From contig JAGBEG010000010.1 in the NCBI GenBank assembly GCA_017937095.1, positions 186,001-250,000 of the forward strand: DNA of 64,000 nt, read 5' to 3'. The stretch is from Roseburia sp. (GTDB lineage Bacteria; Bacillota; Clostridia; Lachnospirales; Lachnospiraceae). The position numbers and the translations under genes were made by a program. Below are positions 58,834 through 64,000 of this stretch, piece by piece (positions within the stretch are counted from its first letter, which is position 1; each line of letters opens with the position of its first letter). The notes under the pieces were generated by a model, which worked only from the letters and a program-made list of their open reading frames with translations, was not told where the DNA came from and made no database searches.

Positions 58834-60279
58834 ATGAAAAAGAAAATGAATCTTACCATAATAGACAAAAAGCAGATACCGCAGAGCGAATCGCAGCGCC
58901 AGTATTATTTTATGGATATCGCAAAGGACTATGTGAGCCAGCTCGCGGCGCAGAAGGGGAGCGCGCTTACTTTTCATGTAACGACATTTGGCTGTCAGAT
59001 GAATGCGCGCGATTCCGAGAAGCTTGTCGGTATCTTAGAGCGCATCGGCTATGTGGAGACGGAGACGGAGGATGCCGACTTTGTGATCTACAACACCTGT
59101 ACGGTGCGGGAGAACGCCAATAACAAGGTCTATGGACGCCTCGGGGCGCTTTGCAATTATAAAAAGAAGAATCCGCATATGCTGATTGGGCTTTGCGGCT
59201 GCATGATGCAGGAGCCTGCGGTGGTGGAGAAGCTAAAGGAGAGCTACCGCTTCGTCGATTTGATTTTCGGAACGCATAATATCTATAAATTTGCGGAGCT
59301 GATCGTGACGGCGTTCGAATCAGACGGAATGACAATCGACATCTGGAAGGATACCGACCAGATTGTGGAGGATCTTCCGGTGGAACGGAAGTATTCGTTT
59401 AAGTCCGGCGTCAATATTATGTTCGGCTGCAACAATTTCTGCAGCTACTGTATTGTTCCGTATGTGCGCGGACGTGAGCGCAGCAGAGAGCCAAAGGAGA
59501 TTATCCGGGAGATTGAGAAGCTGGTTGCCGACGGTGTGGTGGAAGTCATGCTGCTTGGACAGAATGTCAATTCCTACGGCAAGAACTTAGAAGAGCCGAT
59601 GACCTTTGCCGGACTTCTTACAGAGATTGAGAAAATCGAGGGCTTAGAGCGCATCCGCTTTATGACCTCTCATCCGAAGGATCTCTCAGACGAGCTGATC
59701 GAGGTCATGCGTCATTCAAAGAAGGTCTGTAAACATCTGCATCTGCCGCTCCAGTCGGGAAGCAGCCGCGTTCTTGCAATGATGAACCGCAGATACGACA
59801 AGGAGCATTATCTTGCCCTTGTCGAAAAAATCCGTGCGGCAGTGCCGGATATCGCGCTTACGACCGATATTATCGTAGGTTTTCCGGGGGAAACCGAGGA
59901 GGACTTTGAAGAGACGATGGATGTCGTGCGAAAAGTCCGCTACGACAGTGCGTTCACCTTTATCTATTCCAAGCGTACCGGAACGCCGGCGGCGCTCCGC
60001 GAGGATCAGGTGTCGGAGGAGGTCGTAAAGGAGCGGTTCGACCGCCTGCTTGCCGAGGTGCAGAGGATATCCGCAGAGAAGGCGGGAAAGCTCACAGGAG
60101 AGGTACAGCCGGTGCTGATCGAGGAGATAAACGCGCAGGATGCGTCGCTTGTGACGGGACGCCTCAGCAACAATTCCGTGGTACATCTGCCGGGAACTGC
60201 GGAGCTGATCGGGAAGATTGTGAATGTGAGACTTCTGGAATGCAGAGGCTTCTACTATATCGGGGAATTAGAAGCTTAG
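58834..60279 (+). CDS. miaB: tRNA-2-methylthio-N6-dimethylallyladenosine synthase
   Basis: This 481-residue radical-SAM methylthiotransferase makes ms2i6A37 in tRNAs reading UNN codons. It has an N-terminal MTTase domain (TFGCQMNARDSEKLVG; NTCTVRENANNKVYG; GLCGCMMQE), the radical-SAM site Cys199-Cys203-Cys206 (FGCNNFCSYCIVPYVRG) and a TRAM domain at the end. It follows proA by 36 bases with no terminator between. A NusG_II/Gx pair follows. Confidence 0.95.
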   Translation: MKKKMNLTIIDKKQIPQSESQRQYYFMDIAKDYVSQLAAQKGSALTFHVTTFGCQMNARDSEKLVGILERIGYVETETEDADFVIYNTCTVRENANNKVYGRLGALCNYKKKNPHMLIGLCGCMMQEPAVVEKLKESYRFVDLIFGTHNIYKFAELIVTAFESDGMTIDIWKDTDQIVEDLPVERKYSFKSGVNIMFGCNNFCSYCIVPYVRGRERSREPKEIIREIEKLVADGVVEVMLLGQNVNSYGKNLEEPMTFAGLLTEIEKIEGLERIRFMTSHPKDLSDELIEVMRHSKKVCKHLHLPLQSGSSRVLAMMNRRYDKEHYLALVEKIRAAVPDIALTTDIIVGFPGETEEDFEETMDVVRKVRYDSAFTFIYSKRTGTPAALREDQVSEEVVKERFDRLLAEVQRISAEKAGKLTGEVQPVLIEEINAQDASLVTGRLSNNSVVHLPGTAELIGKIVNVRLLECRGFYYIGELEA

Positions 60280-60307
60280 GGAAGAGTAAAATAGAGGATT
60301 GGGAGAT

Positions 60308-60688
60308 ATGAAGCGGGTCAGCAGGAATGATATAATATTTCTGGCGGTTCTGGCGGCGGTCGTTGCAGTTGTTTTTCTTGTCTTCTCTGTGGTGGGGAAC
60401 AAGGAGGACGGGGCGTATGTCCTTGTCACGATTGACGGTGAGGAATATGGCACGTACAGTCTTTGGCAGGAGCAGGAAGTACCGATCATACAGGACGGTG
60501 TCACGACAAATGTACTCGTCATTGAGGATGGTTTTGCGGACATGACGGAGGCGGACTGTCCGGATAAGCTTTGCGTGCACCAGAAAGCCATATCCAAGAA
60601 CAATGAAACCATCGTCTGCCTGCCGAATAAGGTTGTCGTGCAGGTGATGGGAAGCGAAGAAAGCGGGTTTGATTCCATTGCGAAATAA
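60308..60688 (+). CDS. NusG domain II-containing membrane-anchored protein
   Basis: This 126-residue protein has an N-terminal membrane helix (IIFLAVLAAVVAVVFLVFSV) and a NusG_II-type exported domain with CPDKLCVHQKAISKNNETIV and CLPNKVVVQV. The family is seen next to Gx-type transporters in many Firmicutes and near flavin- or electron-transfer genes. Its biochemical role is unknown. GGGAG and GAGG precede the ATG at 60308; the codon TTG at 60299 is an alternative. The next gene overlaps it by about 20 bases. Confidence 0.8.
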   Translation: MKRVSRNDIIFLAVLAAVVAVVFLVFSVVGNKEDGAYVLVTIDGEEYGTYSLWQEQEVPIIQDGVTTNVLVIEDGFADMTEADCPDKLCVHQKAISKNNETIVCLPNKVVVQVMGSEESGFDSIAK

Positions 60689-61169
60689 AGTAGCTTATCT
60701 CGGCGTCTTTCTGGCGCTGGCGTTAATTTGCAGTTATGTGGAATCGTTGATTCCATTTTACTTTGGAATTCCGGGGGTAAAGCTCGGACTGACAAATATC
60801 GTTGTTGTTCTGATGCTCTACTGTGTCGGAACGAAGGAAGCTCTGGCGATATCGGTGCTGCGCATCGTACTTGCGGGCTTTCTGTTTGGAAATATGTTCA
60901 GTATTCTCTACAGCCTCGCAGGCGGGCTGTTAAGCTTTCTTATCATGGTTCTGTTAAAGCGGACCGGAAAGCTTGGAGTGCTTCCGATCAGTGTCAGCGG
61001 CGGCGTGTTTCACAATGTGGGACAGCTTGTCGTTGCTGCGGCGGTAGTCGAGAATTACAATATTTTTTACTATATGCCTGTGCTGCTTGTCGCGGGGATC
61101 ATCACGGGCTTTTTGATCGGCGTTGCAGCGCAGGAAATGATTCTTCGGATTGGAAACCGATTGAAATAG
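60669..61169 (+). CDS. Gx transporter-family membrane protein (HepS-like annotation)
   Basis: This 166-residue membrane protein has five to six helices (NKVAYLGVFLALALICSYVE; NIVVVLMLYCVGTKEALAI; SGGVFHNVGQLVVAAAVV; VLLVAGIITGFLIGVAAQ). It is often annotated as heptaprenyl diphosphate synthase component I, but membership in the ECF-like Gx transporter family is the better description. The start is uncertain: TTG 60669 is given; TTG 60678 is an alternative. It overlaps the NusG_II gene by 20 bases, so the two are co-translated. Confidence 0.8.
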   Translation: MIPLRNKVAYLGVFLALALICSYVESLIPFYFGIPGVKLGLTNIVVVLMLYCVGTKEALAISVLRIVLAGFLFGNMFSILYSLAGGLLSFLIMVLLKRTGKLGVLPISVSGGVFHNVGQLVVAAAVVENYNIFYYMPVLLVAGIITGFLIGVAAQEMILRIGNRLK

Positions 61170-61181
61170 GAGGAAGCGGGC

Positions 61182-61793
61182 GTGTATGCATATATCAAGG
61201 GAATCCTGACGGACGTGGAGGCGGAGAGCGTTGTTGTGGAAGCGGGAGGGATCGGTTATAACATCTATACGACGGGACAGACATTTGATTACCTTCCGTC
61301 AATCGGTGAGGAGGTAAAGCTGTATACCTATCTGAATGTGCGCGAGGACGCCATGGTGCTCTACGGATTTCTGACAAAGGATGATCTGCGCGTGTTCAAG
61401 CTGCTTATCGGGGTGAACGGCATCGGACCGAAGGGAGCGCTTGCGATTCTGTCGGTGATGACGACGGATGATCTGCGCTTTGCGGTGCTGGGAGACGATG
61501 CAAAGGCAATCGCCAAAGCGCCCGGAGTCGGCGCTAAGACAGCGCAGCGGCTGATTTTGGAGCTTAAGGATAAGCTTTCCCTCGAGGATGCGTTTGAGCA
61601 GAAACTCGCGCATGTGGAGGAGCAGGCGAAGGATACGGTCAAGGGCACAAAGAATGAGGCGGTGCAGGCGCTTGTGGCGCTTGGCTATTCCTCGTCGGAG
61701 GCGTTAAAGGCGTTAAACGGCATCGAGATTACAGAGGAAACCGATGTGGAGGATATTCTAAAGGCAGCACTTAAGAATATGGCATTTCTGTAA
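61182..61793 (+). CDS. ruvA: Holliday junction branch-migration protein RuvA
   Basis: This 203-residue RuvA binds four-way junctions and positions the RuvB helicase. It has the N-terminal barrel (YAYIKGILTDVEAESVVVEA), helix-hairpin-helix motifs (LIGVNGIGPKGALAILSVM; KAPGVGAKTAQRLILELKDK) and a C-terminal domain III (NEAVQALVALGYSSSEALKA). The start is GTG at 61182, with AGGAGG eight bases upstream. ruvB follows after a short gap with a duplicated 30-base segment. Confidence 0.95.
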   Translation: MYAYIKGILTDVEAESVVVEAGGIGYNIYTTGQTFDYLPSIGEEVKLYTYLNVREDAMVLYGFLTKDDLRVFKLLIGVNGIGPKGALAILSVMTTDDLRFAVLGDDAKAIAKAPGVGAKTAQRLILELKDKLSLEDAFEQKLAHVEEQAKDTVKGTKNEAVQALVALGYSSSEALKALNGIEITEETDVEDILKAALKNMAFL

Positions 61794-61802
61794 GAATGCC
61801 TT

Positions 61803-61861
61803 ACAGCAGAGAGTACGTCTGGGAAGCAGCTCACAGCAGAGGTGCGTCTGGGAAGCAGCTT
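61803..61861 (+). repeat. 30-bp tandem duplication between ruvA and ruvB
   Basis: ACAGCAGAG-GTACGTCTGGG-type sequence (61803-61832) is repeated at 61833-61861 with small changes (ACGTCTGGGAAGCAGCT shared). The gap of 90 bases has no clear ribosome site until near the ruvB ATG. Confidence 0.7.
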
Positions 61862-61883
61862 CCACGGAGAGTGATGGAAAGGC

Positions 61884-62888
61884 ATGGTTGACGGGATGGA
61901 GAAACGTGTGATATCCACGCAGGTGCAGGAGGAGGACTTAAAGATTGAGAAAAGCCTCCGCCCGCAGACGCTGGATGATTATATTGGTCAGCAGAAAGCA
62001 AAAGAAAATTTAAAGGTCTATATCGAGGCGGCGAAGGCGCGCGGGGAAGCGCTCGACCATGTGCTCTTTTACGGACCGCCGGGACTTGGAAAGACGACGC
62101 TCTCGGGAATCATTGCAAATGAGATGGGAACGCATATGAAGATTACCTCGGGACCTGCAATCGGAAAACCGGGGGAAATGGCGGCGATCTTAAGCAACTT
62201 GCAGGAGGGAGACATTCTTTTCGTGGATGAGATCCACCGTCTGAACCGTCAGGTGGAGGAAGTGCTTTATCCGGCGATGGAGGACTATGCCATTGATATT
62301 ATGATCGGCAAAGGCGCGACGGCGCGTTCCATCCGGTTAGACCTACCGAAATTTACACTTGTAGGGGCGACAACGAGAGCGGGACTTTTGTCGGCGCCGC
62401 TTCGTGACCGTTTCGGCGTGGTGCATCATCTGGAATTTTATACGGTGGACGAGTTAAAGACGATCATCCTTCACTCGGCGAAGACGCTGGGCGTTGAAAT
62501 CGACGAGGACGGCGCCTATGAGCTGGCACGCCGTTCGCGCGGCACGCCGCGTCTGGCGAACCGTCTGTTGAAGCGTGTGAGAGATTTCGCCGAGGTAAAG
62601 TATGACGGAAAAATTTCGAAGGAAGTGGCTTCTTTCGCGCTTGATCTGCTTGAGGTCGATAAGATGGGACTCGACCAGAACGACAGAAACATTCTGATGC
62701 TTGTAATTGAGAAGTTCGCCGGAGGTCCGGTAGGGCTTGATACGTTAGCGGCGGCGATCGGTGAGGATGCGGGAACGATTGAGGATGTCTACGAGCCTTA
62801 TCTGGTGAAGAACGGGTTTATCAACCGCACGCCGAAGGGGCGTGTTGCGACGGATCTGGCGTATCAGCATTTCGGATTGACGCGCTGA
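61884..62888 (+). CDS. ruvB: Holliday junction branch-migration helicase RuvB
   Basis: This 334-residue AAA+ motor drives branch migration with RuvA. It shows Walker A ([10 protein letters not shown], Lys70), Walker B (DEIHRL), sensor and arginine finger regions ([18 protein letters not shown]) and a C-terminal winged helix ([20 protein letters not shown]). ATG 61884 is used; ATG 61896 is an alternative. Its stop codon is inside a 14-base sequence that is repeated after a small intergenic element. Confidence 0.96.
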   Translation: MVDGMEKRVISTQVQEEDLKIEKSLRPQTLDDYIGQQKAKENLKVYIEAAKARGEALDHVLFYGPPGLGKTTLSGIIANEMGTHMKITSGPAIGKPGEMAAILSNLQEGDILFVDEIHRLNRQVEEVLYPAMEDYAIDIMIGKGATARSIRLDLPKFTLVGATTRAGLLSAPLRDRFGVVHHLEFYTVDELKTIILHSAKTLGVEIDEDGAYELARRSRGTPRLANRLLKRVRDFAEVKYDGKISKEVASFALDLLEVDKMGLDQNDRNILMLVIEKFAGGPVGLDTLAAAIGEDAGTIEDVYEPYLVKNGFINRTPKGRVATDLAYQHFGLTR

Positions 62889-63047
62889 TGTAACAGCTCA
62901 GCCTTCAGGCTGAACTGTTACGGAATCTGCCCATTTAAAATCGCCTGCGGCGAGGGGCAGATTCCCTCTTGGTTCAATTTACATATTCTCACGGACCTTG
63001 CAGCGAGTGCAAGATCCTGGACTGAACTGTTACCGCGCTGATGTAAC
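62881..63047. repeat. Small intergenic element flanked by 14-bp direct repeats, 3' of ruvB
   Basis: CGCGCTGATGTAAC occurs at 62881-62894 (covering the ruvB stop) and again at 63034-63047. The roughly 139 bases between hold three hairpins: GTAACAG-x-TCAGCC/GGCTGA-x-CTGTTAC, GGAATCTGCC/GGCAGATTCC with an inner CGCC/GGCG, and CTTGCA/TGCAAG. CTGAACTGTTAC occurs at both its inner edges. The structure fits insertion with target duplication, but a simple tandem duplication is possible. No gene is present. Confidence 0.65.
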
Positions 63048-63065
63048 TATTATTTCAAGAAGTAG

Positions 63066-63094
63066 TTGCTTTTGCAGGCATATGACATTATAAT
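63066..63094 (+). promoter_or_regulatory. Promoter of zapA
   Basis: TTGCTT (63066-63071) and a perfect TATAAT (63089-63094) are 17 bases apart. AGGAGGAAGAGG then precedes the ATG at 63141. Confidence 0.8.
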
Positions 63095-63140
63095 ATACTA
63101 TATATTGTGAGCGGGATGTCCCAATCAGGAGGAAGAGGCT

Positions 63141-63596
63141 ATGGCAGAGAAGACGAGCGCCGAAGTGATTATCGGTGGAAAGGTATATACACTGAGCGGT
63201 TACGAAGGCGAAGAGTACCTGCAGAAGGTTGCTACCTATATTAACAATAAGATCAATGAATTTAACAATATGGAAGAACTGCGGCGGCTCTCCGGCGATA
63301 TGAAGGCGACCCTGATACAGTTAAATATTGCGGACGATTATTTCAAGGCAAGATCGCAGGTGGAGAAGTTAGAGCAGGAGATTGAGCAGAAGGACAAGGA
63401 GATTTACGACTTAAAGCACGATCTGATTTCCAACCAGATCAAGGCGGAGAGTGACGAGAAGGAGCTTAAGGAGCTGGAAGCAAAGAACCAGGAGCTTCTT
63501 TTGAATAAGGCGAAGCTTGAGGCGTCGCTCGAGGATGCGCTGCTTGGAAAGGTGACGAAAGATAAGAAAGCGGAAGGTAAGAAAACGGAAGAGTAA
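63141..63596 (+). CDS. zapA: Cell division protein ZapA
   Basis: This 151-residue ZapA binds FtsZ and aids Z-ring assembly. The conserved N-terminal domain has EVIIGGKVYTLSGYEGEEYL and VATYINNKINEFNNM; the rest is a long coiled coil (KLEQEIEQKDKEIYDLKHDL; KELKELEAKNQELLL), longer than in E. coli ZapA. The lysine-rich tail KDKKAEGKKTEE ends it. A terminator and a U32 peptidase gene follow, a common Clostridia order. Confidence 0.93.
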   Translation: MAEKTSAEVIIGGKVYTLSGYEGEEYLQKVATYINNKINEFNNMEELRRLSGDMKATLIQLNIADDYFKARSQVEKLEQEIEQKDKEIYDLKHDLISNQIKAESDEKELKELEAKNQELLLNKAKLEASLEDALLGKVTKDKKAEGKKTEE

Positions 63597-63605
63597 GAGT
63601 TATGG

Positions 63606-63637
63606 GGGACGGAGAGGTTTGCTTTCGTCCCTTGTTT
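63606..63637 (+). terminator. Terminator after zapA
   Basis: GGGACG (63606-63611) pairs with CGTCCC (63626-63631) across a 14-base loop, followed by TTGTTTT. The stem is short. Confidence 0.6.
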
Positions 63638-63640
63638 TCA

Positions 63641-63725
63641 CTCTATAGGAAATACCGTGTTGTTGTAAAGTGTAATTCGCATGCAAGCTGAAGTAAATTC
63701 GCGAGAGTGTGCGAAGCACACTTTG
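63641..63725. repeat. Complete copy of the dispersed extragenic element (copy B)
   Basis: This 85-base stretch contains both modules: the 5' CTCTATAGGAAATACCGTG (also at 38434 and 54152) and the palindromic 3' part 63667-63725, which matches 27981-28039 at 51 of 59 positions. It lies between the zapA terminator and the U32 gene. Confidence 0.75.
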
Positions 63726-63765
63726 GCCCTTTGAGAAAGACTTGCAGATGGAGGATAAGGATAGC

Positions 63766-64000
63766 ATGAGCGAGCGGGAAAAAGAAATCGAATTGCTGGC
63801 GCCTGCGGGGTCTTATGAGACCTTCTGTGCGGTAATACGTGCGGGAGCGGATGCGGTCTATCTGGGCGGCAGCCAGTTCGGTGCGCGGGCATATGCAGAC
63901 AATTTTACGGAAGAAGAACTGCTTGCGGCAATCGACTATGCGCATCTCCATGGCAGAAAGGTCTATCTGACTGTGAATACGCTGTTTAAGGAGGAAGAAC
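63766..64000 (+). CDS. U32-family peptidase, N-terminal part; truncated by window edge
   Basis: The first 78 codons of a U32 (PrtC/collagenase-like) protein are visible: MSEREKEIELLAPAGSYETF, then AVIRAGADAVYLGGSQFGAR, and HGRKVYLTVNTLFKEEE. Bacterial U32 proteins include peptidase-annotated and tRNA/RNA-modification (RlhA/TrhP-like) members, so the substrate is uncertain. ATG 63748 is in frame upstream; AAGGA near 63757 favours ATG 63766. The gene continues past the window. Confidence 0.88.
   Translation, partial: MSEREKEIELLAPAGSYETFCAVIRAGADAVYLGGSQFGARAYADNFTEEELLAAIDYAHLHGRKVYLTVNTLFKEEE

Noticed and set aside
1-64000. Prophage, transposase, CRISPR or rRNA operon
   Set aside because: No integrase, capsid, transposase, spaced direct-repeat array or rRNA sequence was recognised anywhere in the window.

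Overview
The window looks like a chromosomal segment of a motile, strictly anaerobic Clostridia member of the Lachnospiraceae (Roseburia/Agathobacter-like). This is inferred from gene content and order: rimP-nusA-ylxR-ylxQ-infB-rbfA-nrnA-truB-ribF, cmk-ispH-rpsA, a six-gene Rnf complex, a Na+-pumping decarboxylase locus, CheW/MCP/CheR chemotaxis genes, and strong Shine-Dalgarno sequences with some TTG/GTG starts. Base composition is moderate (about half GC by eye). No prophage, integrase, transposase, CRISPR array or rRNA operon was seen. Most of the window is core housekeeping sequence.

Layout. 1-6.6 kb: a truncated AraC-type regulator diverging from galE, a LacI-type regulator, a MATE exporter, a MarR/YczE-type pair and a nitronate monooxygenase-like flavoenzyme. 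6.6-7.0 kb: two identical tRNA-Glu(CUC) genes on the minus strand with promoter and terminator. 7.0-18.1 kb: ybaK-like gene, then a long translation/ribosome-maturation operon from rimP to ribF, with a stand-alone kinase-accessory domain and a DUF4026/DUF2314-like gene inside it. 18.1-23.5 kb: an NlpC/P60 wall hydrolase, rpsO, pnp (both with structured leaders) and an intracellular subtilase. 23.6-26.2 kb: a tiny membrane peptide, a DUF6110-like protein and a P1B-type ATPase with an SCALKL membrane motif, resembling ferrosome (iron-organelle) clusters. 26.3-32.8 kb: cardiolipin synthase, two D,D-carboxypeptidases and scpAB, with a 545-bp imperfect palindrome between scpB and the second carboxypeptidase.

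33.0-38.4 kb: a five-gene operon combining acyl-CoA carboxyltransferase, gamma-like lipoprotein, biotin carrier, Na+-translocating beta subunit and pyruvate/oxaloacetate carboxyltransferase. It resembles a transcarboxylase joined to a sodium pump. 38.5-47.5 kb: a Cu/Zn SOD-like protein, cheW-mcp, an RpiR regulator with a flavoprotein, cmk-ispH-rpsA and cheR. 47.6-55.3 kb: an RNase H-like exonuclease, rnfCDGEAB and, facing it, the flavin transferase apbE that should flavinylate RnfD and RnfG. 55.5-64 kb: proB, a DUF896 protein, a 5-formyl-THF cyclo-ligase, proA, miaB, a NusG_II/Gx-transporter pair, ruvAB, zapA and the start of a U32 peptidase.

Energetically, Rnf (ferredoxin:NAD+ coupled ion pumping) and the decarboxylase-type pump both fit an anaerobe living on ion gradients. 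Two genome-level oddities recur: short in-frame tandem repeats inside otherwise conserved housekeeping proteins (NusA, IF-2, NlpC/P60, an HI0933-type flavoprotein, FTHF cyclo-ligase, ProA), and small palindromic repeat elements in intergenic gaps. All family calls come from reading the sequence and recalling families; no database search was run.
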